NCBI GenBank assembly: GCA_002753225.1
Contig: PDZS01000017.1
Span: forward strand, 1-64,000
DNA length: 64,000 bases
Source of the DNA: Deltaproteobacteria bacterium YD0425bin51
Lineage (GTDB): Bacteria; Desulfobacterota; Desulfobacteria; Desulfobacterales; YD0425bin51
Direction of reading: 5' to 3'
Under the pieces are notes generated by a model that was not told where the DNA came from, made no database searches, and saw only the letters and a program-made list of their open reading frames with translations. This document shows, piece after piece, positions 34,530-46,013 of the stretch. How positions within the stretch are numbered: the first letter of the stretch is position 1; each line of letters opens with the position of its first letter. A program made the position numbers and the translations under genes.

Positions 34530-36302
34530 TTAATCCTCTTCTAAATCTTCAACTAAATGTTTCATCTCGCTCTTAATAAGATTTTCCAAATATTCCTCAG
34601 GAGATAGAAGCGCTTCTTTATCAATAAAGAAACGAGTTTTGCCTGTTTTTTCTCTTACTAATTTAAGACCAAGTTCAAAGTCTGATAATATTTTTTTATA
34701 AATAGAATCAATAGAAACAGATGAATTTAATCTTTCTTCTACTATAAAATCGAGAGCATCATCTTCAAAAACAATATTTATATTGTTGTCATTAAAAAAA
34801 TAAAGCTCAATTTTTTTTGCTTCTTCATAATTAGGCTTTATCTTTCGTATAACGCTTTCAATATCCATAATGTTTTTTAGATAAAATTCGGTAATAATAT
34901 TGATACGATTAGGAGTTAAATTTATGCTGAATTTTTCTGTTAAATTGTTTATATTTTTGGCTATATAGTCTTTAACAAATTCTTTTTCTTTGTTTAATAA
35001 TTCTTCAAAGATTTCGTAAAGATTATTAGACGGAGGAATTAGTCCCTCCAATTCTTTTAAAGCTTGTTCTTGGTTTTCAATAATAAATCTTGTAACAGGC
35101 AATTTCTTTACTTGTGTTGATGGCAGTCTTTTTTCAAATAGGAGCAATACCTTCTCTATAGCGCTTATTAAACCTCTTGCTCCTGTATTTTCGCTGTATG
35201 CATCTTTTGCAATTAGGCGTAATGCTTCATCATCAAATTTAATATCTATTCCATATGCTGAAAAATCTAACTTTTTACCTAAAATTATTGGATTATTTGG
35301 ATTTTTTAATATTTCATATAAGTCTTCTTCCTTTAGTTTATCAAAAACAGCTTTTACTGGAAGACGTCCAACAAATTCAGATTCAAATCCAAATGATACA
35401 AGGTCTTCAGCTTTAAGAAATTGGAGGAATTGATCATTTTCTTTTAGAGAAGTAATATTTGCTCCAAAACCAATTTCTTGCTTTGCAACACGCTTTTTAA
35501 TAATTGGAGCAATATCTGCAAAAGCTCCACTCATTATGAATAAAATGTTTTTTGTATTAATAACTCTTTTATTTCTCTTACCTGTTTTTCTATAATGTTC
35601 AAGATCCTGCATTACTGATATTGGATCATGCGGAACTTTTAAATCAATATCAGTATCTTCCATTGGCTTAAGTAAAGCTCTTTGTACTCCTGTTCTTGAA
35701 ATATCTGCTCCGATTAAATGCCCGCTGGATGCAATCTTATCAATTTCATCTATATAAATTATCCCATATTGTGCTAATTCAAGATTATCATTTGCCTCTC
35801 TAACTAGATCTCTAACCAAATCTTCAACATCTCCGCCTACATATCCTGTTTCGCTGAATTTTGTTGCATCTCCCTTAACAAATGGAACACCGATTTTTTT
35901 GGCTATAAGCTTGACCATATAAGTTTTGCCAGCTCCAGTTGGTCCAACCATCAGTACGTTGTTTTTTATTCCGCCAACCATTTCGTTATTGTTTCCATTT
36001 GAAGATTCAAGTAGCCTTATTCTATTAAAATGGGTACATATTTTTGTTGCTAAAATGGCTTTAGCATTATCTTGCTTAATAATATAGCGATCAAGGTAGG
36101 ATATAAGCTCTGCTGGCTTTAAGTTGAAATTAATCTTTTTTTTCTTTTTTGTGACTTTTCTCTCTTGTTCATTAGGTTCAGTTAAAGCTTCTTCAGGAAA
36201 TATACCTGCTGAAACTATTTTAACATTATTTCCAAATTTTTGAGCTAAAAATTCACCAATCTCTTTTTCAAGTTCTTTTGGGGTTGGAATGTTATCACTC
36301 AT
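34530..36302 (-). CDS. ClpX-like AAA+ ATPase lacking the zinc-binding domain
   Basis: This 590-residue ATPase has a ClpX core: Walker A GPTGAGKT, pore loop GYVGGD, Walker B IIYIDEIDKI, sensor 1 NILFIMSGAF and sensor 2 GARGLISAIEK. The IGF tripeptide used to dock ClpP is present in QEIGFGAN. Unlike ClpX it has no N-terminal Cys4 zinc domain. There is an insertion before the RKH-loop position, which reads RKT, and about 170 extra C-terminal residues. It is probably a specialised unfoldase, distinct from the housekeeping ClpX. It starts two bases after the PPi-phosphofructokinase stop, an unexplained pairing. Confidence 0.85.
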   Translation of the reverse strand: MSDNIPTPKELEKEIGEFLAQKFGNNVKIVSAGIFPEEALTEPNEQERKVTKKKKKINFNLKPAELISYLDRYIIKQDNAKAILATKICTHFNRIRLLESSNGNNNEMVGGIKNNVLMVGPTGAGKTYMVKLIAKKIGVPFVKGDATKFSETGYVGGDVEDLVRDLVREANDNLELAQYGIIYIDEIDKIASSGHLIGADISRTGVQRALLKPMEDTDIDLKVPHDPISVMQDLEHYRKTGKRNKRVINTKNILFIMSGAFADIAPIIKKRVAKQEIGFGANITSLKENDQFLQFLKAEDLVSFGFESEFVGRLPVKAVFDKLKEEDLYEILKNPNNPIILGKKLDFSAYGIDIKFDDEALRLIAKDAYSENTGARGLISAIEKVLLLFEKRLPSTQVKKLPVTRFIIENQEQALKELEGLIPPSNNLYEIFEELLNKEKEFVKDYIAKNINNLTEKFSINLTPNRINIITEFYLKNIMDIESVIRKIKPNYEEAKKIELYFFNDNNINIVFEDDALDFIVEERLNSSVSIDSIYKKILSDFELGLKLVREKTGKTRFFIDKEALLSPEEYLENLIKSEMKHLVEDLEED

Positions 36303-36304
36303 AA

Positions 36305-38416
36305 TTATAAAGATTCTCTCGAAATAGCATTTAAAGTTAATGTAATAGGTCTATCTTCAATGTTTTTGCCTGTAAAATGAATAGGGCCTGGTCTTCTATA
36401 ATTATCTTCACTAGCTTCAGCTGCTAGCCATTTATCTCGACATGCCTTTGTGATAAGAAATGCAGGAGAATTAATATCAACAACACTTTTTTCAAGAACA
36501 AGATGTAGTTTTCCTTTTCGTTCTTCTAGACGCATAAGCGGTGCAATTGGAATACTTATCGGCTCCCATTTGGAAAATTCATATTCCAAATTTTTAATTG
36601 CAGCCATTTGTCCTGTTGCGCCATTTGCAATCAGGTTGAAAACTGTCCATCCCAAATTATATGTATAATTGCAGTCGAATTGTGTAGGGTCAGCTCCTCT
36701 TCCATCATAGCCATAGAAATGAATTTGTGTTGAAAATTTAGGCGATGACTGTTTGTAAAGTTTTTCAATCGGCGGGGGAACTTTACTATCTTCTTGTATT
36801 ACATCTTCTCTTACTAGAGCTTGTTTAAGAGTTTTTTGAGACATAATAGATTGTTTAACTATAAGGAACTCGTCACTGGAATCATAATTTTTAAATAATA
36901 TAGGACCTAAAAAATCCATATTAAAGCCTGAAGACTCTAAAGTTCTTCTGCATTGTTCTCTGGAAAGTCCTATTTTATAGACACCTTTTTCTTTTAAAAT
37001 ATTGAGATAGTCTTTAACTAGCCCCATAATAACTTTATCCGTTTCAACTTGAGAAAATTGAAAATTACCATGACTATCTCTTTCCAAAAGTAGTCCTTCT
37101 TGGAAAAAAGCGGGCATATCATTAAATAAGTCATCATCTCTGGTGTTCCATACAGTAAAAGAAGGTTCTTCTCTTGAACGTATTGCAAGACGCCTTAAAT
37201 GTTCTAATTTGTCTTCAAGCAAAGGAAAGTTTGTATGAAAATCATTATCATGGGTTGCGTTATATTCAGCAATAATAGTATTTAGTTTAATAATAAAGAC
37301 TTGAATTTCATTTATAAATTCTAGAATACCTTCTGGAATAACCAAAACCCCATAATTTTTTCCAACAGAAGCTCTTTTTACAATAGCTTCACAAATTACA
37401 CGAGACAGGTGCCTAAGTGTCATTCCATATGCAGTATAATCAGTAGTTTTTGAGCTCAAAGCTTTGTTTATACGCCTCTGGTCTATATAGTTAGCTAATT
37501 CCTCACCTATAAGCGTAATATTTGGATGACTCTGAAGTGCAACTTCCAAGGCTAAGTGACTTGCTACTCTTCCCATAACCTTACATATATGCCAATATTT
37601 TACATCAGAACTTCCATCAGTTGAAAGATTGCTTATTTCTAAGGCAAATGCTCTTGCTGCAGTATGAAATCCAAAAGATACAGCGCAAAGAATATTGCCA
37701 CTTATGTCTCTTACCTGAATATCACCATCAATAGTTTTAGGAACTCCAATTACCTGTATTCCATCATCAATCATTGATTCAGCAAGAAATGCAGCATTAG
37801 TATTTGAATCATCCCCGCCTACAATAACTAATGCATCTAATCCTAAATTTTTACAGGTTTTTTTAGAAAGAGACATCTTCTCTTTAGTATCTATCTTTGC
37901 TCTACCAGTTTTTATCATTGTAAAGCCGCCAAGATTTCTATAGTTATTTACAAGTTCATCTGTTATTTCTACGGCTTTATTTTCAATGATTCCATCAGGA
38001 CCAAGCAAAAAACCATATATAATATTATTGGGATTTGCTTTTTTAGCTGCATCATATAATCCTGCAATTACATTATGTCCGCCAGGAGCAGGTCCTCCTG
38101 AAAATACAACTCCAATTTTTCGGTGTTTTAAATATTTTTCCTTATTTTTTTCATCTAATTCATCAACACCTGTAACTGCGCAAACTTTATTATTAATAAT
38201 ATTGGGTAGTTGCTTTGCTGCTTCACTATTTATATCAAATTGAAATTCCGGTCGTTCTTTAAGGATTGCATAGTTTTTTTTAAATGCATCGCATAAAGGC
38301 GGAATATATTGTCTTCTCTCTATAAGTTCTGTACTGATATTACTAGTAACCTTTGCTATCTCCGGATTTTTAAGCAGCATTTCCACCGGGACAGTTTTGT
38401 TTTTTTCCATAGACAT
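36305..38416 (-). CDS. pfp: Pyrophosphate-dependent 6-phosphofructokinase (long form)
   Basis: This 703-residue enzyme reversibly phosphorylates fructose 6-phosphate with pyrophosphate. The nucleotide/PPi loop is VVFSGGPAPGGHNVI. GGDDSNTNA carries the Asp typical of PPi users rather than ATP users, and the catalytic block PKTIDGDIQ and the substrate block KVMGRVASHLALE are present. Size fits the long plant/spirochaete-type group. AAGAGGAAGT precedes the ATG. PPi use suits an energy-limited anaerobe. It is encoded with the ClpX-like ATPase. Confidence 0.93.
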   Translation of the reverse strand: MSMEKNKTVPVEMLLKNPEIAKVTSNISTELIERRQYIPPLCDAFKKNYAILKERPEFQFDINSEAAKQLPNIINNKVCAVTGVDELDEKNKEKYLKHRKIGVVFSGGPAPGGHNVIAGLYDAAKKANPNNIIYGFLLGPDGIIENKAVEITDELVNNYRNLGGFTMIKTGRAKIDTKEKMSLSKKTCKNLGLDALVIVGGDDSNTNAAFLAESMIDDGIQVIGVPKTIDGDIQVRDISGNILCAVSFGFHTAARAFALEISNLSTDGSSDVKYWHICKVMGRVASHLALEVALQSHPNITLIGEELANYIDQRRINKALSSKTTDYTAYGMTLRHLSRVICEAIVKRASVGKNYGVLVIPEGILEFINEIQVFIIKLNTIIAEYNATHDNDFHTNFPLLEDKLEHLRRLAIRSREEPSFTVWNTRDDDLFNDMPAFFQEGLLLERDSHGNFQFSQVETDKVIMGLVKDYLNILKEKGVYKIGLSREQCRRTLESSGFNMDFLGPILFKNYDSSDEFLIVKQSIMSQKTLKQALVREDVIQEDSKVPPPIEKLYKQSSPKFSTQIHFYGYDGRGADPTQFDCNYTYNLGWTVFNLIANGATGQMAAIKNLEYEFSKWEPISIPIAPLMRLEERKGKLHLVLEKSVVDINSPAFLITKACRDKWLAAEASEDNYRRPGPIHFTGKNIEDRPITLTLNAISRESL

Positions 38417-38451
38417 TACTTCCTCTTAAATATATTTGTTAAAATTATAAA

Positions 38452-40089
38452 TTAAAGTTTTATAACTTTATTTCTTCCTGTATTTTTTGCATCATATAAA
38501 GCCTTATCAGCCCTTATAAATAAAGATTCGCAGCTTTGATCTGATGGCTCTATCTGGCTTACTCCTATACTTATTGTAATTTTAAATTCTTCTGCTTTAT
38601 GAAAAAATTGAATCTGTTCAGCAGTAATACGAATTTTTTCAGCAACTAAAAAAGCATCTTCAATTTTTGTTTCTGGAAGTATTATAACAAATTCTTCACC
38701 ACCAAATCTTGCAAAGAAATCGCTTTTTCGAAGAACAGGCTTAATGCTTGCTATGATTTCTTTAATACATGTATCACCAACAGCATGACCATATTTGTCA
38801 TTTATTTTTTTAAAATGATCTATATCATATATTAAGAGTGAAAAAACATTATTGTATCTTAAATAACGTTGAAATTCTTCTTTTAGATGTCTGTCATAAG
38901 CCCTTCTATTATAAATAGCAGTTAGCGGATCAGTTAAAATTTCTCCTTCTAAAGCCTTTATTTTTTCATGGCTTTTAGCAATTTCTGACCTCATTAGCTT
39001 TACTTCTTCTTCTAAGATATGCAATTGTTTTTCAGAATCATTTTTACGAGTTACATCCTCATCTCTTTTTTTCTTAATAGCTTCTTCAATTATTGCAAGC
39101 CTTGATACCATAGAAGTTTTTAATTCAGCGAGGGTTTTGCTAAAATTAACGCTAGTCTTTAACTCCTCCATCTGCTCATGAATAGTGCTATTAAAATCAT
39201 TATTTGAGGAAAAAGTATCTCTTGCACTTTCAAATGCGTTTAAAATATGGGTTTCAACTAGGGTGAACCGTTCTCCTATCTCTTTTATTGCAGCAGCAGC
39301 CTGCAGTCTATCTTCATTAACCCGGCTAATATAATCTTGTATTAAGAGAATGATATCTTTTCTGGTGGAAAGATAGTCATTTATATTAGATACCCATCTT
39401 ATCCGTTTTTCAATTTGATTGAGTTTGCCAAGTGTAAGATTATCTAAATTGAGCCTAAGACCCTCATATATTTCCTCAAAACCCTTTTTAAGCTGCTTTA
39501 AAAAATTGGTCTCTATCTGGTTTTTATTAGCACATTCATCTTCTGTTTTCTTTTTTCGTTTTAAGAAAGAAAAAACTCCTCCTTTTTCAGATCCAGAAGT
39601 CTTTTCCTCTATCTCTTCTTTTTCTACTTTTATATCTTCTCCCTTAAAAATAATATCTTTAAGGGTTTTTAAAGCAGTTTTTAATTCTTCAACCTGCTCT
39701 TCTTCTTTTACTATTCTTCTAAATGCATCTATCTGAGCGTGAAAAGATTTATTTTCCTCAACACGAAGTAAATCGAGCATCATAATAAGAGTGTTTTTAT
39801 AGAAATTAGAAAGTTCTCCTATTTCTATAATTTGCTTTAACAGTTTTTCTCTCTTTTGAGGATCTTCTGCTCCAGTTTTAACTTCAACAGTTTTCTTAGG
39901 TTCTTCTATAGGAGTATGCTGAGTTGGCTCAGATTTTATAAAGCACTCTTTGATGTCTGGTCTGGACGATAAATGCGCATAGAGGGTATCTGAAGACAAG
40001 GGTTGTTTTTTAGATGAAATTTTTCTTAATTCATCAATAATTATTAAGGAGAATTTTTTTAAATTTTCATTTTCTTTTTGTTGGTTCAT
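38452..40089 (-). CDS. Cytoplasmic diguanylate cyclase with long coiled-coil N-terminus
   Basis: This 545-residue protein has a C-terminal GGDEF domain from about residue 385 (LTDPLTAIYNRRAYDRH, active site RFGGEEFVIIL). It would make cyclic di-GMP. RKSD lies five residues before GGEEF, the product-inhibition I-site. The N-terminal 380 residues are charged and helical, with long coiled-coil stretches, and no membrane segment is visible. It is upstream of, and probably co-transcribed with, the phosphofructokinase gene (35 bases apart). Confidence 0.93.
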   Translation of the reverse strand: MNQQKENENLKKFSLIIIDELRKISSKKQPLSSDTLYAHLSSRPDIKECFIKSEPTQHTPIEEPKKTVEVKTGAEDPQKREKLLKQIIEIGELSNFYKNTLIMMLDLLRVEENKSFHAQIDAFRRIVKEEEQVEELKTALKTLKDIIFKGEDIKVEKEEIEEKTSGSEKGGVFSFLKRKKKTEDECANKNQIETNFLKQLKKGFEEIYEGLRLNLDNLTLGKLNQIEKRIRWVSNINDYLSTRKDIILLIQDYISRVNEDRLQAAAAIKEIGERFTLVETHILNAFESARDTFSSNNDFNSTIHEQMEELKTSVNFSKTLAELKTSMVSRLAIIEEAIKKKRDEDVTRKNDSEKQLHILEEEVKLMRSEIAKSHEKIKALEGEILTDPLTAIYNRRAYDRHLKEEFQRYLRYNNVFSLLIYDIDHFKKINDKYGHAVGDTCIKEIIASIKPVLRKSDFFARFGGEEFVIILPETKIEDAFLVAEKIRITAEQIQFFHKAEEFKITISIGVSQIEPSDQSCESLFIRADKALYDAKNTGRNKVIKL

Positions 40090-40260
40090 AGTTTTTATGA
40101 TAACTGCCTATAGTGTTATATGTCAAGACCAATTTCCTACCTAATTTTATCATGGTAATTCAACAAGTTTTGACCTTGTTTTTATTTTTAAATATTTATA
40201 TATTTTATCCATAATTCGTTTGGTTTATATTATTATAGCAAGAAAGGAAAAATTAAACAA

Positions 40261-41091
40261 ATGAGACTTATTAGATTTGGTGAAAATGGAAAAGAAAGAC
40301 CAGGAATTCTAAAAGATGATAATATTATTGATTTAAAAGAAATTTACCCTGATATTCCAGATATATGCGAATCTTTTTTCAGAGAAGGATGGTTTGAAAA
40401 AGTTAAAAATGTTAAAAACATTGGTAAAAAAATGAATGTCCATATTGCTTGCCCTATAAATAAACCTTCTAAAATCATATGCCTTGGGAAAAATTATTTG
40501 GAGCATGCAAAAGAAGGAGGATTTGACGTTTCTAAAAGTCCTTTGATTTTTTGTAAAGCAGGAAGTGCATTATCTGGGCCTTTTGATCCAATCATTATGC
40601 CGCATACTAGCAGTCAGATTGATTGGGAGGTAGAGCTTGCTTTTATTATTTCAAAGGAAGGTAAAAGAATAAAAAAGGAAGAAGTTTTTAATTATATTGC
40701 TGGATTTTGCATAATGAATGATGTATCAGCAAGAGATGTTCAATTTGCTGATTCACAATGGTTTAGAGGTAAATCATTTGATACTTTCGCACCCCTTGGT
40801 CCTTCAATTGTAACATTAGATGAGATAGGAGATATAAACAATTTGAGGCTTATATGTATTGTTGATGGTGAAATTATGCAAGATGGAAATACAAAGGATA
40901 TGATTTTTAATATAGAATCTATTGTTGAAAATATAAGTCAGGATATGACTCTCTTGCCTGGAGATGTTATTTCAACAGGAACTCCATCTGGAGTTGGAAT
41001 CTTTAGAAATCCGCCTATTGTTTTAAAGTCTGGAAATATAGTAGAATGCAGAATAGAAAAAATCGGTTCAATAATAAATGAGGTTAAATGA
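40261..41091 (+). CDS. Fumarylacetoacetate-hydrolase-family protein
   Basis: This 276-residue enzyme of the FAH/HpcE superfamily hydrolyses C-C bonds or isomerises/decarboxylates 2-oxo acids using Mg. It has KIICLGKNYLEHA, FCKAGSALSGP, the metal-binding DWEVELAFII, MNDVSARDVQ and the C-terminal STGTPSGVG. The exact substrate is unknown. AAGAAAGGA lies upstream of the ATG. Its stop overlaps the ATG of the binding-protein gene by four bases, the first of the plus-strand signalling genes. Confidence 0.92.
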   Translation: MRLIRFGENGKERPGILKDDNIIDLKEIYPDIPDICESFFREGWFEKVKNVKNIGKKMNVHIACPINKPSKIICLGKNYLEHAKEGGFDVSKSPLIFCKAGSALSGPFDPIIMPHTSSQIDWEVELAFIISKEGKRIKKEEVFNYIAGFCIMNDVSARDVQFADSQWFRGKSFDTFAPLGPSIVTLDEIGDINNLRLICIVDGEIMQDGNTKDMIFNIESIVENISQDMTLLPGDVISTGTPSGVGIFRNPPIVLKSGNIVECRIEKIGSIINEVK

Positions 41092-41939
41092 GGCTATTTT
41101 TATATATATTTACCATATTAATAACTTTTTCTGATCTATTTGCAAAAGAGAGAATCGTATGGACAGCTTATGATTTTCCAACATATACTTTTTTATATGG
41201 TGAAAATAAAGGTAAGGGCAAAAATGACGCAATAGTCAAATTGCTTATGGATAATATGCCTGAATATGAGCATATAATAATAGATATGTCTACATTAAGA
41301 TTTATGCATGAAGCAAAGGCAAAAAAAAATATGTGCCGAAGTTTTTTTGCAAGAACTAAAGAACGGGAAGAAGTTGTTTATTTTTCAATACCTTCAATGG
41401 TTTATTTGGGCAATAGTATCATTTTCAGGCGTAACACTTATGAAGAATTAGGTCATCCTTCTATTATTTCTTTTGAAGAATTCATGAAGAAAACTAAATA
41501 TAGAGGAGCTGTTTTTGATAGATTTTATGGAACAAAGATAGATAATATTATTTTAAAATTTGGAATGATGCATAATATTCAAGTTAGATTTGGAGATGTA
41601 TCAAATAATTTAAAAATGCTTATCTCAGGAAGAATTGATTACATAATTGAATTTCCTTCGGTTATAAATTATTTGTTAAAAAATTATAGACTTAACATAG
41701 AAGATTTTATAAGCGTTCCTTTAAAAGAGAGTGAAAATATTGTAACATGTATTTCTTGTACAAAAAATGAATGGGGCAAAAATATTATTTCACGTGTTAA
41801 CGAAATATTGATACGGGAAATTCCTACAAAAAGATATCAGGATATAGTTCTTATGTGGTCAAATAAAAAAGAAGAAGATGAACTTATAAAATATTATAAC
41901 AGTGAAATTAAAAGCAATGTCGAAGTCCATAGTAAATAA
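41088..41939 (+). CDS. Periplasmic substrate-binding-like protein
   Basis: This 283-residue protein has a signal peptide (about 1-19, ending LFAKE). The fold resembles family-3 extracellular solute-binding proteins of the kind found beside, or inside, sensor kinases, not beside ABC transporter genes. [16 protein letters not shown] matches the usual hinge region. The stop overlaps the hybrid kinase start by 23 bases, so it is probably the ligand-binding partner of that kinase. Confidence 0.8.
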   Translation: MRLFLYIFTILITFSDLFAKERIVWTAYDFPTYTFLYGENKGKGKNDAIVKLLMDNMPEYEHIIIDMSTLRFMHEAKAKKNMCRSFFARTKEREEVVYFSIPSMVYLGNSIIFRRNTYEELGHPSIISFEEFMKKTKYRGAVFDRFYGTKIDNIILKFGMMHNIQVRFGDVSNNLKMLISGRIDYIIEFPSVINYLLKNYRLNIEDFISVPLKESENIVTCISCTKNEWGKNIISRVNEILIREIPTKRYQDIVLMWSNKKEEDELIKYYNSEIKSNVEVHSK

Positions 41940-44900
41940 ACTTTTAAAAGTGGTTTTTGGAGTCTATCTTGTAACAGTTATAATAGTTACATCATTACAG
42001 CTTGTTGTAGAATATTATAATGGGAAAAAAAATATTGAAGAAGATATAAAAAAATTATCAATAACTTTTGGACCTAGCATTTCCACAGCTCTTTGGACAT
42101 ATGAGACCAAATATTTAAATTCTATTCTAAGGGGAATGATAGAAATTTCTTTTGTATCAGGTGTTCATATTAAAGATGATAAAGGCAAAACAATTGCTTT
42201 AATTGGAGCTGTTTTAGATGCCAATAACAATGTTTCTTTCTCTGAAAAAGATAAAGAAGAATTTTTATCAAAAAAGGGAATTTCTTTTTTTTCAAAACTA
42301 TCTGGATATAGTTTTGCAATTAATCATGTTGATAAAGATATAGTCTGGAATCTTGGAACTGGTATAATCTATACTGATATAAATGTTATTTTAGAGAGGA
42401 TAACAAATGGCTTTATAATGATTTTGATTAATTCAATAGCTGGAACAGCAGTTCTTTTAACTGTATTCTTTATATTCAGCACTATAATTTTGAGACGTCC
42501 ATTAACAGATTTTGTTGTTGCTGTAAGTAAAATAACTTATGAAAATCTGGAAGGAACAAATATTGTTATAGAGCAGAAAGAAACAAATGAACTAACGCTT
42601 CTTCAAAATGCTTTTAATGAGATGATTAAAAGGCTTTCAAATGCTATTTCTGAGCAGCGTAAAAGCGAAAAAGAGCTCATGAGTTATAGAAATCAATTGG
42701 AGAAGTTAGTAGAAGAAAGAACCTCTGAATTAAAACTATCAAATTATAAGCTATATCAGGAGATAGGGGAACGCAACCGCATAGAAAAAGAACTTTGGGA
42801 GGCAAAAGAACTAGCAGAGGCTGCAACTCGTGCTAAAAGTGAGTTTTTAGCCAATATGAGTCATGAAATTCGCACTCCCATGAATGCAATTGTTGGTTTG
42901 AGCCATTTATCTCTATCAACTGATCTTACTCCAAAACAAAGGGATTATCTTACTAAAATACAACTTTCAGGACAGATGCTCCTTGAAATTATAAATAGTA
43001 TTCTTGATTTATCAAAAATTGAAGCAGGGGGACTAATCCTTGAATCTGCACCTTTTCATCTGGATGAAGTTATAGACAATATTCGTACAATGATATCAAT
43101 GAAAGCTGAAGAAAAGGGGCTTGAAGTTATTGTAAGCATATCCCCTGATGTTCCGCTCTTCCTTATTGGTGACCCTTTAAGGATTGCACAGGTGCTATTA
43201 AATTTAGCTAATAATGCAGTTAAATTTACTGATAAAGGTGCAATATTTATTTCTATTAAATTAATATCTTTAGTAGATGACAAGGCAAAAATTTATTTTG
43301 CTGTCAAAGATAGTGGAATAGGTATAACATCTGAACAAAAATCTTTGTTATTTCAATCATTTACCCAAGCAGATGGATCTATAACAAGGCGATATGGAGG
43401 AACAGGACTTGGGCTTGCTATTGCTAAAAAATTGGTTGAGCTTATGGGGGGAGAGATCCAAGTAGAAAGTGTTCCTGGCAAAGGTAGCACTTTTAGTTTT
43501 ACTTCATTATTCAGTCTTCATAAGGAATTGGATATAAAATTATTATTATCAACCTTAAAACTACCTCATTTAAAAATATTAGTTGCAGATGATACTAAAG
43601 TAAGCAGATGTATTTTAGAAGACCTTTTGGCTGAAATGTCTTTTGAAGTAAAATCTGTTGAATCTGGTATTTGTGCTATATCTGAGTTAGAACGCGTTTT
43701 TGATGAAAAAGATTCTCCATATGATCTTTTAATTTTGGATTGGAAAATGCCGGAAATGGATGGTGTTGAAACAATACAACAAATAAGGATGAGTTCTAAA
43801 ATTGAGATTATACCTAAAATTTTCATGATTACAGGTTATGAACTTGAGGATGTAATGCATATATCAAAAGAGTTAGATATTTCAGCTTTTTTATTTAAAC
43901 CAGTAACCATGTCAACAATATTAGACACTATAAATAGTGTTTTTGGCTCTGTCAAAGATCAAAGGCTTCTTTTACCTATGACAAAAAATAGAGCTTACTT
44001 TCCTTTGAAATCACTTAGGGGAAATAAAGTTTTATTAGTTGAAGATAATACAATGAATCAACAGGTTGCACGTGAAATTATGGAGGCAGCAGATTTAGAA
44101 GTAGATATTTCTGTAAACGGGAAGGAAGCAATATCTAAGTTGTTTACCAATAATTATGACGCTATCTTAATGGATATTCAGATGCCAGAAATGGGAGGTA
44201 TTGAAGCAACTCAGCTAATTCGTTCTAAATTGAATTTAACTGATATCCCAATAATTGCCGTAACTGCCCATGCTTTAGATAGTGAACGGGAGAGTTGTAT
44301 AGCTTCTGGTATGAACGATCATATTGCCAAACCTTTTATTCCGCATGATCTAATTAAAATGCTCTCAAAATGGATAAAGCCTAAAACACAAGAAAGCAAT
44401 GGTAAATCCCAAATTGTACTTAAGCAGACTAAATTATCTGATGATATACCAACTGATTATTTTTATTCAATACCAGGTATGGATATTGAAACTGCTTTTA
44501 ATCGTTTGATGGGAAATAAAAAGCTTCTTAGAACTTTACTAATTGATTTATCAAAAGATTTTCACGATGTTGTTGAAAAAATTAGATATGACCTTGAAAA
44601 TAAGGATTGGAAAAGTGCTAGGTTAAAGGCTCATTCTTTAAAAAGTTCATCAGGAGTTGTTGCATTAAACTTATTGTCTTCAAATGCTTCTAGGTTAGAG
44701 ATGGCTATAATTAATAAGGATTTAGAAAAAATAGAAATGGAATTTATTAACATAGATAAAATTCTTGTCCCATTAATTTCTGCTATATCACAAATTAAAA
44801 TGAAAAATATTGATAATAAAGAAAATTTAACTATAAACAGCTCAAAACAGGTTGACATAAATAGAGTTTTGCTACAAATAGAAGAATTAAATATTCTTTT

Positions 44901-45084
44901 AAAAAAAAATGATATGGAGGCTATATCAGAATTTAAGAAAATTAGAGAAATTTTGTTGAATTTAGGATATGAAGACCAAATTAAAACAATGGAAATTAGT
45001 TTTGATAACCTTAATTTTAAGGAATGTCATAAAATTTTGGAAATTATAGCAGAGAAAATTAAAAAAAATGAAGAAAAGACATAA
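41917..45084 (+). CDS. Hybrid sensor kinase: sensor, HAMP, HisKA, HATPase, two receivers, HPt
   Basis: This kinase of about 1055 residues has helices at about 8-30 and 165-190 around a 130-residue periplasmic domain. A HAMP-like region, a coiled coil and HisKA with SHEIRTPMN follow, then an HATPase with [17 protein letters not shown] and GTGLGLAIA. Two receivers come next ([23 protein letters not shown]) and an HPt domain with its phospho-His in AHSLKSSSG. This supports an internal four-step relay. The ATG at 41917 is preferred to a GTG at 41902. The upstream binding protein is the likely input. The GGDEF regulator overlaps its 3' end by 17 bases. Confidence 0.93.
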   Translation: MSKSIVNKLLKVVFGVYLVTVIIVTSLQLVVEYYNGKKNIEEDIKKLSITFGPSISTALWTYETKYLNSILRGMIEISFVSGVHIKDDKGKTIALIGAVLDANNNVSFSEKDKEEFLSKKGISFFSKLSGYSFAINHVDKDIVWNLGTGIIYTDINVILERITNGFIMILINSIAGTAVLLTVFFIFSTIILRRPLTDFVVAVSKITYENLEGTNIVIEQKETNELTLLQNAFNEMIKRLSNAISEQRKSEKELMSYRNQLEKLVEERTSELKLSNYKLYQEIGERNRIEKELWEAKELAEAATRAKSEFLANMSHEIRTPMNAIVGLSHLSLSTDLTPKQRDYLTKIQLSGQMLLEIINSILDLSKIEAGGLILESAPFHLDEVIDNIRTMISMKAEEKGLEVIVSISPDVPLFLIGDPLRIAQVLLNLANNAVKFTDKGAIFISIKLISLVDDKAKIYFAVKDSGIGITSEQKSLLFQSFTQADGSITRRYGGTGLGLAIAKKLVELMGGEIQVESVPGKGSTFSFTSLFSLHKELDIKLLLSTLKLPHLKILVADDTKVSRCILEDLLAEMSFEVKSVESGICAISELERVFDEKDSPYDLLILDWKMPEMDGVETIQQIRMSSKIEIIPKIFMITGYELEDVMHISKELDISAFLFKPVTMSTILDTINSVFGSVKDQRLLLPMTKNRAYFPLKSLRGNKVLLVEDNTMNQQVAREIMEAADLEVDISVNGKEAISKLFTNNYDAILMDIQMPEMGGIEATQLIRSKLNLTDIPIIAVTAHALDSERESCIASGMNDHIAKPFIPHDLIKMLSKWIKPKTQESNGKSQIVLKQTKLSDDIPTDYFYSIPGMDIETAFNRLMGNKKLLRTLLIDLSKDFHDVVEKIRYDLENKDWKSARLKAHSLKSSSGVVALNLLSSNASRLEMAIINKDLEKIEMEFINIDKILVPLISAISQIKMKNIDNKENLTINSSKQVDINRVLLQIEELNILLKKNDMEAISEFKKIREILLNLGYEDQIKTMEISFDNLNFKECHKILEIIAEKIKKNEEKT

Positions 45085-45973
45085 AATTTTAATCGTAGAT
45101 GATACTCCATCAAATATTAAAATTCTAAGTGAACTCCTTTCAGAAGACTATAAAATATTTTTTGCAACAAATGGTGAAGATGCAGTTTCTATTGCTCAAT
45201 CTGAATTACCTGATTTAATTCTTTTGGACATAATAATGCCAGGTATGGATGGTTATGAAGTTTGCAGGATACTTAAAAAAGAGGACTCTAGAACATGCCG
45301 TATTCCTGTTATCTTTATCACTTCATTATCACAGCAGGAAGATGAAAAAAAGGGCTTAGAAGTTGGTGCTATTGATTATGTTATTAAACCATTTAGCCTG
45401 CCCATTGTAAAAATAAGAGTAAAAAATCATTTAGATCTTAAAGAATATAATGACTTTCTTGAAGATTTATCAATGAGGGATGGTTTAACAGGTATTCATA
45501 ATAGGCGCAGATTCAATGACTATTTAAAACAAGAATGGCGAAGAGCTTTAAGAAGTAAAAGGCCAGTTGCAATTATAATGATTGATATAGATTTGTTTAA
45601 GCAATATAACGATACTTACGGCCATTTAGAAGGAGATGACTGCTTAAGAAGGGTCGCAGAAGCTATGAATTCATGCTTAAAGAGAGCATCAGATATGATA
45701 GCCAGATATGGCGGTGAAGAATTTGCATGTATATTGCCAGAAACAGATGTAAATGGAGCTTTTAGTGTTGCAGAAAGCTTAAGGCAAAAGGTCTTTGGTC
45801 TTTCTATTCCCCATATATCTTCAACAGTTTCTAAATTTGTAACAATAAGTTCTGGAGTTTCAGCAAAAGTGCCTACTCTTAATATATTTCCGGAAGATAT
45901 CATAAAAAAAGCAGATAATCTGCTTTATGAGGCTAAAAGATCAGGAAGAAATTGTATTAAATATAGTGATTAA
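45068..45973 (+). CDS. PleD-like response regulator, receiver plus diguanylate cyclase
   Basis: This 301-residue protein has a receiver at about 1-120 ([26 protein letters not shown]) and a GGDEF domain at about 135-300 with active site [15 protein letters not shown] lies five residues upstream, the I-site for product inhibition. Phosphorylation by the kinase relay encoded just before it would switch on cyclic di-GMP synthesis. It is followed by an HD-GYP phosphodiesterase regulator, giving opposing activities in one operon. Confidence 0.95.
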   Translation: MKKRHKILIVDDTPSNIKILSELLSEDYKIFFATNGEDAVSIAQSELPDLILLDIIMPGMDGYEVCRILKKEDSRTCRIPVIFITSLSQQEDEKKGLEVGAIDYVIKPFSLPIVKIRVKNHLDLKEYNDFLEDLSMRDGLTGIHNRRRFNDYLKQEWRRALRSKRPVAIIMIDIDLFKQYNDTYGHLEGDDCLRRVAEAMNSCLKRASDMIARYGGEEFACILPETDVNGAFSVAESLRQKVFGLSIPHISSTVSKFVTISSGVSAKVPTLNIFPEDIIKKADNLLYEAKRSGRNCIKYSD

Positions 45974-46013
45974 AGGCTAACTAATAATTTAAAAAACAGT
46001 GAGGTGAAAAAAA

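Noticed and set aside
41902..41916. GTG start for the first large hybrid kinase
   Set aside because: An ATG five codons downstream is a more likely start, though neither has a strong ribosome site.
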